Shown piece by piece: positions 37,661 through 50,900 of a stretch of DNA of 64,000 bases. The notes beneath the pieces are model-generated. The model was not told where the DNA came from. It saw only the letters and a program-made list of their open reading frames with translations, and ran no database searches. Origin of the DNA: Druceiella hillmani (Eukaryota; Arthropoda; Insecta; Lepidoptera; Hepialidae); NCBI GenBank assembly GCA_039881145.1, contig JAYKKI010000037.1:21357501-21421500 (forward strand), in the 5' to 3' direction. A program made the position numbers and the translations under genes. Position 1 is the stretch's first letter. Each line of letters begins with the position of its first letter.

Positions 37661-39195
37661 AAATTATGTATCTGTATCGATAAGTAATGCAATTATATAG
37701 GGAAAAATAAAAATAGAATATACAATGATAATTCAAATTTTCCAAAGAAAGGTTAAACGAAATGTATTTGTTATTAATTTATTTCGTATGTTTGTAGCAT
37801 TATTTCACTTCATTATATCTAACTTAGGTACATATATTATTCCAAAATTGTAGTGTGTAACGGTTTTGAACTTAGTAAAATGTTGGCATGATTTCTATAC
37901 CAAAATTATATGTAATGAAGCGAAGTTTACACGGGTGAAAATTATGGTAAGTTTTCGAAAGGATATCAGTATTTCAAGCTGGCTAGACATAAAACAATAA
38001 GTTGCGTTTGAGAATATATTCGAAACGTTCAACAGGTTGAACTGACAATAAAATTCGTTTAAAAAAAATCAAACCTTTATGAGGAAATTAAAGTAAAAGA
38101 AGAAAATCATTATTCAGCACATGAATTGATCTTATTTTAGAATTATTGCTAAGCGGTATATTTGTCTCTCTCTATAAATAGTGAATTATTAAGTTTAATA
38201 GTTCCCAAATATTTTTTAACCATAAAATAATCATAAAACATCGGATGGTAAATTATCCTCATATCACGAACAAAATACACACATAAAACACATAATTGTA
38301 AATGCATTGAAATTTCTACTTGTAAAGAATTAAATTTCTACAATTGTTAACCAAATAAATAATGAATATACCTCTATTTCAAATGGGAAATGGTATGTAT
38401 AAAGTTAATATTGTAATATAAAAAACATATTATCTATTTATAAAGTAATTTCTTATAGACTTATAATTAATCATTTGTGCTTTCATAGAAATGATGAAAG
38501 TATTGTGTATCCAAGGAGGGGGATGCTAATAAAATAACGGAATCGATTTTAACAATTCTTTCACAAGTAAATAGATGGTGTTCCGTTATAATTTATGGAA
38601 AAACAAATCTAATTTATTATAGCTATGAAAAAAAGTTAGCGAAACCAATGCACAAGAAATCACATCTCATACAATTAACGCGAGCGTTGTCATACGCGTG
38701 AATATGTTTTATATTGATTCGGTTTATCTTCAAAGCAAACGATTAGTGAATTTCTTTTAATATAGCGTCGTCTACCTTTTGTAATAAGAATTTTGTAATA
38801 AGCATTGTCTATAATTTTTCTGCAAACATACACACTGCAAATGTGAATACCTTTAATTAATATTTGAATATTTTTCTGCAAATATACATATTGGAAATGC
38901 CGATACTACATACTTGAGTACAAATGTGTTATAAAAATTACTCAAACTCACTTCTCTTACGTAACAAATTCGTCAGAGATAACAAAGCATAGTTAAACTA
39001 AACGTAATAAAGCGATGCTGCAGCTTGCGTATCACAAAATTTGCTATCTGTTACGGCGAGGTTAATAATACAATTTATGTAACGTTGTCGCTGCTGCTGT
39101 AGAAATAATAATACTGTTTTGAGCTCGTAGCAGCAGTTACAAAGTACGAACCAGCATGAAACTTTCCTTTTCTCGGTCCGTAAGTCTATCGAGCA

Positions 39196-39198
<3 letters not shown>
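37661..39198. other. Unassigned AT-rich sequence
   Basis: No gene recognised. A CAG/CTG-rich patch at about 39080-39145 (GTCGCTGCTGCTGTAG, GTAGCAGCAG) forms a small inverted pair. Confidence 0.45.

Positions 39199-39259
<61 letters not shown>
39199..39259. repeat. (TA)n microsatellite
   Basis: About 30 uninterrupted TA dinucleotides. The three tyrosine/isoleucine-rich open frames crossing it are translation artefacts. Confidence 0.95.
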
Positions 39260-39263
<4 letters not shown>

Positions 39264-40549
39264 TACAGTGTAGAAAGTAAGCAAGCATATAACGATTGTA
39301 GAAAGTTGTTTTTCCACCTTTTCATTTGGGAATTTAGGCGAAATAAAGATATTAATATTTATTTCTATTAGAATGTCCAATATTCTCATATAATGAACAT
39401 ATTTTACACATTTATACTTCCCGTAAAGAACAGCTGATATGCAAGTATATTATATTATGGTGATGATGTAAAATTTGTTAAAGGTGTGTTTGAGATAAAC
39501 AATTTTTTTATCTAAGTTAATCATTATTCATATTTTAAAACTATTTGCCAAAAACAATGTATTATTTGACTCAAACCGCGTATTCGGAAAGCGAGATATT
39601 TTGATATTGCCAGACGCACCGTTTACAGAAAAGGTATTTTGTTTATTTAGTAAAAACTATTCGTAACCGAAAGAAAGAAGTTCGATTTTTTAAATTCTTA
39701 TATTCACTATTAAAATAAAGCTCAACAGAAATTAATTTTCAATACCATAATGGCTTAATTTTTATGAATATTTATTTGACATGTTTAATTTGACGATACA
39801 TTCGAACTATCGAAATTCCATTTCTTGAATAGATGAAATTCGTTTGAAATTATTTTCATGGCAATAATTTTTTGATTTTATCGCTTATGCTTTTTGGTAT
39901 TGTTATGCACATGAAATTGTCAAATAACTCCGAAATTTTGTAAAATGTAATTTCTCTTTTAGATTCCACAGCTATGGTATAAACATGTAATTTGTCAAAT
40001 GACTTCATTCCTTAGAGCCTCTTATGATCGATACAATATGTACCAGTAGTCTGAAGTTATATGCTTCTGGTCATCCTTGTATTAACAAATATTTCGTCTT
40101 GTTGATTTAGACATCCTACTGATATATATATATTCCCTAAAAATCCTTAGCAAATCAATTAAACTTTCAATATATACACTATCATAAGATAAAATTATAA
40201 TGTTTGGAGAAAAGAAAATTATACTAAAAAGGTATATTTATTACAATATAACACCGAGATAATTAAACTATGTACCGCACTTTATTATAACTCTAGGATA
40301 ATGTTACTAATTTATACATAACCGTTATAACATCTATATATTATAATCAAGGTTATTATGAATAAATCCCTAATATTTTCTTCTACATAATTGCATTGGA
40401 GAATTATATCACAAATCATTATGAAATTTATCATTCTGAACTAAATCTAAACAATAGAATAATTTTAATGTGTAACTTCAGTACGTAACATAAATATAAC
40501 TTACGGCAGTATTTTTCCCTCGCCTAAAATTAATACATGAGTAGCAATT
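39260..40549. other. Unassigned AT-rich sequence
   Basis: No gene, RNA or repeat partner recognised. Confidence 0.5.
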
Positions 40550-40798
40550 TTGGCTCATTGGGCATTATGTTTAAAAATATTTCCAGTTACGCTATCACTG
40601 TTAATTCCACTAATAATTCAAAAACCTTTTTTGCAAAATGGGAGCAGAAATTGGCACGTTGTGGTAAGATGGATCTACTTACTGAATCTTAGATCTGTCT
40701 CACTCAGTGGTAAACTCGTTATGTTTAAAGTAATACGCGCACGAATGAAAAAATGCCCAAGGCGACCTGGTGGTTACTTGTACGATATTATCAAATAA
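40550..40798 (+). pseudogene. Possible small piggyBac transposase fragment
   Basis: An 82-codon open frame is present. In the next frame, about 40668-40765 reads MDLLTES, then ICLTQW, then TRYV, then SNTRTNEKMPKATW, with stops between. This recalls the piggyBac stretch LDNFYTSxxL ... GTVRxNRKxMPK, which follows the catalytic region. It is on the opposite strand to the clear transposase at 41.1-43.2 kb and, if real, comes from a different family. Low confidence: short, broken, and the key glycine and asparagine are changed. Confidence 0.25.
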
Positions 40799-41893
40799 AA
40801 ACTCATACATCTAACAAAATATCACAATAGTTATAATAATTTTACTAAATCCTAAATTTATTCACCCATTTTGTATGATCTTTTGTGAAACTTGCAGGTA
40901 ATATATATTTCGCTTTATTCGTGAGCAACTTGAAGGTACCTAGTTATTGTTGGTTGTATTAATTTCATCCTAAATGTTACGTCAATACTTTCAATTATAT
41001 ATTAACAAACATGAATTGTTTTCATTAAAAAAACTCATTTTTCGTACTTTTATAATATATGAATGTATTGCCATACGCTTTTGAGCAATACTGGTTAATT
41101 TGCAGTCTTTGCATACTTAATCGCGGAATCCAAGTAATTTTCCTGCTTCGGTAACAACAATATTTTGTACACCTCTTCATTCGACTAGATTAGATAACAC
41201 AGGTCTTTCGAATACTTGGATCTGTATTCATATAATTTTTTGGTGGTGGAAGATCAGGAATGTCAGAGAGACCAATAACGCGTTCTATATTTGGCCCCAA
41301 TTCATGTGGAATTCTGTCATTATATACACGTAATTTAATTTCGGTTAATAATAATTCCCGTGCAAGTGAGAGCAGAAAGGAGCCACGTTCGATGTTTTTT
41401 TTATTTATTCTGTTATTTTGTAGTTATTATGAGATAATATATACTCAGATCTATTATTTTATAAAATAAAACCATGGGCCACCGTCGTATTCTTCGTCAG
41501 CTAGAATAAATTGAACATTTTATGTCCACGTCCTCTACGCCTCCTTTCGTTTCGTTGTAGTCGGTAATCATAACGGGCTTAGTAATTGCAACATCAATTT
41601 TCTTAATATAATAGCTTTTTTAGGCTTGGGCACGTAGGAAACAATTGCTTAATCTTTAGTAAATTCATATAAGTGCAAACCAGCATCCCTGTCTTTACAT
41701 GGTTGAAATGCAGGTGGAATTTTCTTGTTGTTATTTTTTTAAAGCCAAAATAAGTCAAACCACAGTCTTTTAGCTCTTGCAATAGTTTATTGAGGTGAAC
41801 CGACTGTCTACACTTATTACGATTACTACCCTCTGTACCCCTTACAGAGACGTATAACAGATTGTGTACGTATACTGGGACGTTTCTCTGCAT

Positions 41894-41900
41894 CATATAT

Positions 41901-41977
<77 letters not shown>

Positions 41978-41995
41978 TATATATATATATATATA

Positions 41996-42055
<60 letters not shown>
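41894..42055. repeat. (TA)n microsatellite with TACATATG interruptions
   Basis: About 160 bases of TA repeats broken by GTACATATATA units, lying between the N- and C-terminal halves of the Pb2 transposase pseudogene. The IYIY-rich open frames of up to 165 codons across it are artefacts, although the C-terminal part of the longest one (minus strand, 41603-41870) is real transposase sequence. Confidence 0.95.
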
Positions 42056-42659
42056 GGCATTGTATACATAAAAAGTATTGCTATTTACTAACAATAGCAC
42101 CTTTAGTCAACATAAATACCCAGAGTGTAATTTTGTTTGGAATAAATAAAAAACTTATCAAATAACTCAGAAATTGCAGCAAGTTTATCATGATTTAATC
42201 TTTCAGTTCTTGCTTCGGCATTATTAAGACGTAGACCGTCAATCACAACCTATTCTTAGACATAACACAACGTAAAATTTCGCGCCCTGTGCAATGTGTC
42301 GTAAATATAAACTCTGCCTTCTCGTGATTTGAACGGAATAGTGACGAATAGAATAATAGGCCAATTAAAGCCTTTATTACTATATTATTAGTGAGTCCTA
42401 GTTCCGATCTGCCTTCCGATTACCGATCTTTGAACTTGGATCTATACTTAATCAGATTGTCATTAGTGCATCGTACTATTATGGAAAACAAAAAATAATT
42501 TCCAAAGATCTTCAAAAGATGTGAATTTAGTCGGAGTTACTTATTGCGGTGCCTTCACAATATTATGTGCATGTATTCGAGTAGTTCAAGATAGTTCCAC
42601 GGATATCCATTTATACCTATTCCTTCCATAGTAGTAACGTCGATGTTATGCTGATGACC

Positions 42660-42830
42660 GTCTAACCTCTTCTTATTCAAACTGTTCTCCAACTTGGTCA
42701 TTTCTAACCTCTTCATTTTCAGACTGTTCTTCAATTAGTTCATTCCTAATTTCTTCCTCTTCAGACTGCTTTCCGATATTTCTAACCGGTTCCTCTCCAT
42801 CACTTCTATTTCCTTAATAAGTCGGATTGC
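42660..42830 (-). repeat. Coding tandem repeat in the acidic N-terminal region of Pb2
   Basis: Three degenerate units of about 50 bases, each with CTTCTTxTTCxxACTGTTCT-like sequence on the plus strand. On the minus strand they encode repeated glutamate-rich segments (SENEEVRN, SEEEEIRN). Acidic N-termini are usual in piggyBac transposases. Confidence 0.55.
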
Positions 42831-43200
42831 AAATGAGATACATAATAAGTTAAGTTTATTTAAAAATACATTAGGTACGTATCCCCGAAAAACTCATTAC
42901 TCTATTTCTTCTCGGATGGGCCAAGACCATCCATTGAGATCTCCCGTTCTGATCGTCATCATCGTCAGATTATTCCGACACCATATTGTGATTACTCTCT
43001 AAAACTTAATTAGGATCCCCTACATTATCATCATATTCACTGCAGTTGTCGTCGCTCTTGTTCTTGAAAGTTTTACAGATTTCTTGGTCTTTCAAAGGTC
43101 TATTCCACTTTAGTTGCCTTGAAGGCGATTTGGAAGCCAAATCATCGTTATTAGCGGCCGTTTTTGCGTCGAAGATATTGTATTCCTTGGGTTAGGCATT

Positions 43201-43248
43201 CTGAAATATAAAAACCTATGTCACGTCTGTCTGACACTATGAACTTAC
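43201..43248 (-). other. Short intron in the Pb2 5' untranslated region
   Basis: On the minus strand the donor GTGCAG|GTAAGTTC lies at about 43248 and the acceptor TTTTTATATTTCAG|AATG at 43201, giving a 48-base intron that ends two bases before the ATG. Both sites fit the consensus well. This agrees with the transposase reading frame beginning at 43199. Confidence 0.6.
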
Positions 43249-43496
43249 CTGCACAAACACCGAGGCGACGATCCAGAGACGTAAAAAAGTTTTGTATATA
43301 AGCAACGTATAACGTCTGTGGGTCGGCGATGACTCCTCTGCGGAGACGTGTGCACTCGTCACGCTCGCGACGCCGACTGACGTTACAAAATGGCTGTTAG
43401 TGAAGGTAGCGGGCGGGGTGACTTTGAACGCGCCTCGCCTTAAAAAATATTTGAAAAAGAAAAACAATAACGTCAGTGAGACGGATTAGTCAGTGG
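43249..43496 (-). promoter_or_regulatory. Pb2 5' end: GC-rich leader and TTAA terminus
   Basis: On the minus strand the element starts after TTAA (43497-43500) with CCACTGACTAATCCGTCTCACTGACG, in which CACTGAC occurs twice. About 190 bases of GC-rich sequence follow (GGCGAGGCGCG, CACCCCGCCCGC, GGCGTCGCGAGCG), very unlike the surroundings, and then GCTTATATAC as a possible TATA-like motif. It fits the transposon promoter and leader. I did not find the matching other terminus near 40-41 kb, so the 3' end is probably lost. Confidence 0.55.
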
Positions 43497-43500
43497 TTAA

Positions 43501-43980
43501 AGTTAAGAAAAGTAAAAGTTCTATTAAATATGATTTTTAAATAATATTGGGGAAGTTATAAATTTACATTTCTGTATAAAAAAATCACAAAAAATAACAT
43601 GTTCAATCAAAAAACAGTCTCATACACTTATTTTCTCGTTTTTCTAAAACAAAAATCCCGCAGTTAATTTAAATTTAGATTTTGTCATCCATGGGACTTA
43701 CTTTTGTATCAAAATTTTTAAAATGGAAAAATATTGAACAAACAACAATTTTCCTTTTCCATACCGTCCGAAAGGCGTTAATTGCTCTACAAAACGTACA
43801 AGAGGTTGAGAAAATTAAAGGAATAAACCTACTGGAATTTTTTTTTAAAATCATGTGTATTTTATTGATAATTTTTCCTCCATTATACGATTTTGAAAAA
43901 CGAAAACTTGTTTATAATCTTGTTGAATTAAACAAGGTTTTGAATAAGTTACTTTTGAATTAAGAAAATTATCTTGATGA
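43501..43980. other. Unassigned sequence with a 93-codon open frame
   Basis: The plus-strand frame at 43682-43963 encodes a lysine- and leucine-rich protein with a hydrophobic stretch (IMCILLIIFPPLYDF). I recognise no domain, and there is no supporting splice or promoter context. More likely a chance frame than a gene. Confidence 0.3.
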
Positions 43981-44033
43981 AATATATATATATATATATA
44001 TATACATACATATATACATAAATATATATAAAT
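43981..44033. repeat. (TA)n microsatellite
   Basis: About 11 TA units followed by degenerate TACATA and TAAATA motifs. Confidence 0.9.
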
Positions 44034-44726
44034 ATTCTACCACGCAGTGGTTTGGAGGCTCTAAAACAATTTAAATTGATTAAAGTGACGAAATTAAAAT
44101 AAAAACTGCATGGAAAATCAGACGTTAAGCGAAAATTGAAGCGAAATCGCGTAACGAGTTCTTAATTACGTAATTAAGCTGTTGTTAAGCTACTCGAAAC
44201 TATTATCAGCAGAGAGGGGATTATTTATTACATCCGGCCTTCTATTGTAGATTACACTAAGTTGAAATATATTTCACTGTTATGCGGCAGTGGCACGTTA
44301 GGGGATAATAATAGAAACAGAAAATTTTCATAGTATTTGAAAATCTACGTAATATGATATAATATATTATTTAAATCATTGCCACATATTACAGCACCCA
44401 TTCGTTAAATTAGTTCTTTTAGATATCCACTATTGGAGTATTTTCAAACTGTTTTAATTATCAAGCAAGGAAAATATATATGTGGAAATATTAGATTCTT
44501 CAACTAATTAAAAACTAAAATTTTCACCAAATGTAAAAATGATGATAAATAATTTTATGGAAATAAAGGTATCCCGCATCATAATTGTTAATATAAATAA
44601 AAATAAAAAACATAATGAAAATAATTTAAAGTACAATATGCTATAAATTAAATATAGAATCTTATTATGAATTCCAAACCAAAAGATAAACATTAAATTT
44701 TAATCAAAAAGTTTACTGAAGTTAGC
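44034..44726. other. Unassigned AT-rich sequence
   Basis: Holds a perfect 18-base palindrome, CTTAATTACGTAATTAAG, at 44161-44178. Nothing else recognised. Confidence 0.5.
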
Positions 44727-44928
44727 ATATATTTATTTATTTATTTGCTTTAATGTATCTAATTGATACATATGACAAACTTACTGCTACGAGAGCAATA
44801 TCTTACAGCCAACCATAACACCGGTCCAGCCCCGTTTCACGAACGGCCGGGAATCGAACCCGGGACCCCGCGGTTCGCCGCATAAACAAAGGCCGCATGC
44901 CTTGCGACTAACCCAACACACCGCGGCG
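44727..44928 (-). mobile_element. tRNA-derived SINE, copy S1
   Basis: On the minus strand it starts CGCCGCGGTGTGTTGGGTTA with an A-box-like region and a perfect B box GGTTCGATTCC (44850-44860), within a GC-rich tRNA-like head of about 90 bases. A body follows (GGTGTTATGGTTGGCTGTAA, ATTGCTCTC, ATGTATCAATTAGATACATT) and then an (AAAT)n tail. The second copy at 61188 has the same order throughout, which shows a family-specific body. It is transcribed by RNA polymerase III when active and depends on a partner LINE for retrotransposition; the partner is unknown here. A tRNA gene is ruled out by the body, the tail and the poor cloverleaf. Confidence 0.88.
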
Positions 44929-47900
44929 AAGACATATAGATCCAACTTAAATATTTAAACCATGTTGTGTAGTTCTTTTTATTCGAAAATTATGGAAGAT
45001 AAGTTTCTTTTAATAAATAAATTACAAAAAAGGCAAAATAATCATTGAAAGACATGACATTATGAAAACGTGACAAATGAAAGCGTTTTAAAATTTGTAG
45101 TTTATGGAATAAAGTGAACAATTCATGCGCTGTTTACGTAAATGCGGTCCTTCGATAAATTCGATAAGGAAAATAAAAATGTCTACCAATTAAAAACACT
45201 CACATAATTTATAGAAAAGAAGCAGCGCAACAATCATTAGTACGAGTACCTTGTTGCAATAAATCACTATAAACCGGTACAATCAGGGCCAAACACTGTC
45301 ATTCCCCGAATGTCAGAGATCATAAATTAGGTTCAGCAAACATTAAACAAAAATATAAATGTGAATATTGACCTGAAAATGCATAAAATAAGAAAAAGTC
45401 ATATCTGTTAAATTTACCATTATTTTTCTTTATATATGTTGCTATGTATTTATCATATTTCTTTTGAAAATTTAAAAAAGTTTGAAAAATTTCGTTGTTG
45501 GATAAATAGTCATTTATCATTAAAAAGTAAAATAGAAATTATAAGAAATTGCTAAATTACTGAGAGCTAGAGCTAATGTCATAATTAAAAAAAAAACGAT
45601 TCTCTAGTAAAACTTTCATACTGTACAATTTAGTTTCGATATCGAAAACTTTGTGTGTGAATTTATATAAAATTCTGTGTATAATTGGGCAGGACAATTC
45701 AGAAATGAGTTCTGAATTGTCTTATACAATAAACTTTTTTTGGAAAAGCCTTAGTTTAGTTTCGCTTCACGGATTTAGCGACATATATCAAAAATCGTCA
45801 TGAAAACTTATAATGAAAATAAAACATTTAGTACATTTGATTTAAAAAAATAATCTTGAAATCTTGAAAAAAAAATAATTTTAATTCTTTCATCGAATAT
45901 GTTCCATTTCAATTCCGAGTTAGCCACGAAGCAAAATAGATAATAGATTATTTTAGACGAAACGCTTGAGCTTATCATAAAATTTATTAAAACAAACTTG
46001 AAATATTTTAAGAGTAAAATTAGTCATTTTATTGTTTAGATCAACCTAAATATACCGACTTAATGACAATACTTAACATATCCTTCCAACTTTCTTTTTA
46101 AGTACCATTGCTAAATTTTGTGACAATGAAACCTTGGCTTAATTAAAGGTAATTGTAAACAGTGTAAAGTATATGCGAAAAAGTTATTTAGCTAAAAATA
46201 ACAAATTTATTAAAATTTCTTTTTTTGGAATATTTATGCGTTTGTCTATGTTAGTTTCTTCGTGCATCACGCAATAATACCTAATAGGATTTTTATGATG
46301 AATTTACTGATAGATCTTGGTGAGTCCGGATTAATATATGCGCTACATTTTATAGAATTGAATAAAAAAACACATGGTGATTTGACCTTATAATAGATGG
46401 TGCTACGTCTATTAGTGTTACAGTTACTTACATATGCCAGGTATTTACGCGAACAAAGCCCTTTCAAATTAAATATTGAAAAAGAGAATGCCTTTTATGT
46501 CTAATATTGAAAAAAACAATTCACTTGTTTACGCTTTAGTTCTAGTAACTGCGATCTAGTGAAGCTTTAAACCTAGTAACTGCGATAGTTGTAATTTTTT
46601 TTTGTATTATTTTCTTCTCTGATGCTTTTGTAGATGCGTCCTTCATTTGGCTAAGAGGTGACTATTAGACGCTCAGCCATGTTGAAGAAATACTGACGAA
46701 TTAAGAAACACTGATCTTGTAACTGTAAAAATACCTTTAATAATCGGTCAATCATTGCAATTGTACGACCAATTCTTCGTCAATCCGGTAGTATTTTTTC
46801 AATATTATTGAATGTTTTTCCCTTTGTTTTATTGCTCTGTATTGAGGGTAGGATTTGAAGCCTTCGATTAAAATATTTCAAGATATTCAAGCTGTGATTT
46901 AAAATATTACTTCGTCAGCAAATACTCTTTAGGTACCAGCTATCACGACTCGTCATTATAATTTTCATTGCTCTTTTATGTTTCGTAACTCCATCTTCCC
47001 CAATATTCTAGTATAGAATAAAGTGGATCACCTATGGTGTGTTTCCTATTCAAAAAAATCTTAAAGGGCATTTATTCAGACAAAGGTACCTTATAATTGC
47101 ATGAACCTTCTTTTTACCTATAAATATCCAGTAAAAACAGCAACTACTACAAAAAATCATGATACAAATAAATAAACATTAAAAACTAACTTGAATATAT
47201 ATTATGAAAATATATAACATCATTCAATTCCCTAAAATATAATGGAAATATAAAATAACCATTTCCAGTTTTATCCCATCATTAATTAATTCTTATCGTT
47301 AAACGGTACCATGTGCAATTGCTGTCACTTGCACCATTTATTAATCTGCTCAACTTATAGAAGAATGAATATGGTAGACCATATCGAAAATACAGACGGC
47401 AAGGAATAACCACGCTCTACGTGTGATCGTTTGTACTGAGAGTTTATTTATTAAATATATGGGTACATGATTTTCATATATAATACTTTTGGAACGTAAA
47501 ATAAAATAGTGTTGATTTTTTCTAGTTTCACCTGAAATTGGTGCATAATTACACATATTACCATGATTTTGGATTTCATTTTGGGCTGGTATTTTAGAAT
47601 CCAAACTAAAATTTATGAGTGTACTCTAATTTTTAATAAAATTGCTTCTCAATAAAGCATAAAATATATTTTTTTATAATTTATATACCTAAACAGCATC
47701 GAAGAGACTATTTTTATTCTATAAAACCAAGTATTATAACCACATATAAGTATAACGACGGGTAGTGCGTATCGACTCACAAATCCAATTTGATGTCATG
47801 GCGCTGTGCTGTGCCATTTATAGATATCTGCATTGGATAGAAAAGGCGTGAAGCCTTACATTAAATTGAATTCAATTTTCCGTCGCACGCACCTAGCACT

Positions 47901-50900
47901 TATCGAGAATAAAGACATTTTCATGAGTGTCTACCGAGTACATATTTAAAGATATTTATAGATTAAACCTAAAAAGACGACAAAAAAAATTAATTTTTTT
48001 AAAGTTTTTATTGAGTTTCGCTTGAAGAACTCTTAAACATTTTAGTCATGGGTATTTAATACCATGTATATACATATATTTCATACGGCACAGTCTTTTT
48101 AAAATAGAGAATTTCTCATGTCCTAAAAAAATTGAGATATTGATTTAAATGAATAATTTCGTTCAAGAGTCGATTGCAAATAAGCGAATTATTTTTTGTT
48201 ATACAAAATATTATTTCACGCGTTGATTAATAAGTTGATATTACTTAAACTTATTATACTTGTATTAATTATTACAAAAATTTGGTTTCAGAAAGTAATT
48301 AAAATGTATTCTAAGTAACTCTCTGAGGTCACATTGCTGTTACTCTCACTCACTCATAAAAAAGTAAGAAATTTTTAAAATATTTTTTTGCATAAATATT
48401 CTTCCATGATCACGATATTTACAGAATTCTACACTCGAAAGGTCGTTTTATTCGTAACTTAATCATTTTAGCTCATCTGGTCATAAACTCCATCGTTTTA
48501 TCCATCGTCGTCGGTCATAACTCCATCGTTTTGTTCATTGGTCGTCGTATCCAGCTTTCCAACTTATAAGGTTTATCGGTATAACATTTCCACATATTAT
48601 GTAAAATACGTAAAGCTAGAGTTAGAGTAATTATAAACAAAATATTTTAAGGGACTGCATATCTGACAAATAAAGGCGAAAGAAAAATAATGCATGGATA
48701 TGTGCTTTGAAAATTTTTATATTTTTTTTAAATATTTTATTTTTAATTTGGAATAGAAGCAGCCAATAAAATTTGACAAGCACGAGTAGAACTTGTCCTA
48801 CGAGTATTCCGTACATGTCTAGCCACCTGTACGTATTAAAGGGAACATAGTATTTCTATTAATTTATTTACAAATATGAAGTTTTTACAACGTAAAATAG
48901 TACCTACTAGTTCTTTCATAGACGTTAAAACGTGGGTCCTGTTTAAAAAATAATGACATCTATTATCGATACAGAGTTCCTAAAACCTTTGTATAGTTTT
49001 CTAAAAACTCTATTTTGTCAGTTAACAGAAAAACAGAAGGGGTGAGGATATATATTTTTCATATATCTTTCAGTAATTCTCTGAATACCTAAATGTATAG
49101 AAAAATCTATAGCAAGTCCTATCAACATATATCACATACCAAATTTGCAGTAAAGAAAAATTGTATTACTTAATTTAATTTCCAAAAGTTTTCGTACAAA
49201 TATTATTGAGATTACCTATTGAGATATTTCCGATTATCTTCTAACCACTAAAAAGCTTAAATTTTGTGCTTTCCTTTATTAAACTTTCAAAATTCTAGGA
49301 AGAATGATGTAAAAGAATGTATAGTAGTCTTAGCCTTAATCTTAATATTAAAAAGTAATGTAATTAGTACATAACATACATATAATTATATATTTTTGCC
49401 ATAACTGGTTTTTAAACGATTAAATATTGACAAAAATCATATTGATCTCTTATTAAAACAACGTGGATAAAAATAAATAAAAACTGTAGAAAAGAACCCC
49501 GTTTGTTTTTAATTTACAAGTTTTAGCTTTTTAATTTTTTTTGTACTGAATTTTAGTTAATAATGCTTTTTTTATTTGATGTGAATGCAACCCAATGTGT
49601 AATAAAATACTAATAATGTCTCCTTAGTGTGAAAACGTGTTTATAAACAAATACTAGAGTTAATTAGCAAAGCAAAAATATAATGGGACAGCTTTTAAGA
49701 ATAAATAAAAATTAATGTAATGTTTCTAAACATAAAATAAACAAGGCCCTTAATACCTAGTACCCGCGTAATCGTTGTTCTCATACGCTATACGTATTCA
49801 TTGTACTCGAGGTAATGTTAACGAGCGGGAAGTAATTTTGTATTACGTAAAGACGTGGTCTGCAGCGCTCTCTTTTTATTATAACGAAGTCAACGGGAAA
49901 AAATGTTGTTTTTCACCCGTAAAAAGTAACGAAGGCTAAATTAAACCAGCCGTAACATTTGTGGAAACTGACCCTTTGCTGAGAAAATAATTCTATGCAA
50001 CATTTTTACGAACTTTCATAAAATACAAACCGATATAATTATCTGTAAAACAGGCAAACCAAATATTCATTAACAATATTCTGTGTTTTACAATACGTAT
50101 CTCTATCGATTGTCACAAAGCAATGATGCTTGAGAATAAATACCTTTAATCTGTATTTATTTTATTTTATTTTACGTTCATAGATTTGATTTAACTAGTC
50201 TTGTTACTGACTCGATAAAACATAATACACTAGTCTAACAGTAACTAGATTTACGACTTTGAAAACCTAAGCATTTCGTTATTAAAAGAAATAATAATTT
50301 TCCTGCGAGAAACCCTAACTGCGGTGTCATGTAAGTGATTTTATAAAGTACGCAAAATTAAACCGTTTGCATTAAAAAATTGCAGTTGATTGAATGGCAT
50401 TATTTATTTACATGCAATATTTCAAAGTTTGAAAGGGTATAGAATTAATTATGTGTAAAATTAATTATGATAATAATAAAAATTATCTTAATTTCAAACA
50501 AGACTTTAAAACTTAATGAAGTTCCTACATTACAAAATTAAAGTATTTAAAAGTAATACTTTATTATGCTTGGGTCAATGTATATTATAAAACAAAGTTT
50601 TTCTTTGCTTTTTTCTGTCTATGTGTACTTGATTTTCTCAATAATCACCTAATAAATTTTGTTGTTATTTTTCTAAGTAAATAAAATATTTCACGAGAAC
50701 TGTTCGTCGATGTTTAATTCACGAATATTTTGAGAAAATTATCCGACTTGTGGCGACAAATGTCGTAAAGGTATTCTTTGGAAAGATATTTTGATGTGCC
50801 CTATTTAAATAGTTAGAGGACATAATACAGCACCATTGTTTCCTGAAAAAGTAGTGATAGTATAGGTTTAAGTATTACTCAACATCCATATTAAAGACTA

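Larger units (their letters stand above)
41120..43199 (-). pseudogene. piggyBac transposase pseudogene, internally deleted (Pb2)
   Basis: Reading from high to low coordinates. ATG at 43199-43197 just after a splice acceptor. Then a hydrophilic stretch (PSRQLKWNRPLKDQEI) and an acidic region (SDDDDQNG and an EEQSENEEVRN-type repeat, 42660-42830). Next come GRNRYKW (about 42640), HAHNIV, VRCTNDNLIKYRSKFK (about 42440), LIGLLFYSS (about 42360), a MSKNRL block and [15 protein letters not shown] (about 42165). The part with the first catalytic aspartates is missing and a (TA)n tract occupies the place. The C-terminal half resumes with [17 protein letters not shown] (about 41760), VMITDYNETKGGVEDVD (41525-41575), RRIRRWPMVLFYKI, LLSLARELLL and a cysteine-containing tail (about 41160). 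In piggyBac the GGVDTLD motif supplies the last catalytic Asp (D447) and D450; here the first is Glu. Several frameshifts and stops are present. No functional enzyme is possible. Confidence 0.88.

Noticed and set aside
39156..39389. Tyrosine/isoleucine-rich open frames on both strands
   Set aside because: Translated (TA)n microsatellite.
41862..42165. Long IYIY-rich plus-strand frames
   Set aside because: Translated (TA)n. Only the minus-strand frame below 41870 contains genuine transposase sequence.
43682..43963. 93-codon open frame as a host gene or exon
   Set aside because: No recognisable motif and low complexity. It is listed only as part of the unassigned stretch.
44840..44928. Possible tRNA gene
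   Set aside because: It has a good B box but no clean cloverleaf. The second copy shares the same non-tRNA body and tail, which makes it a SINE.
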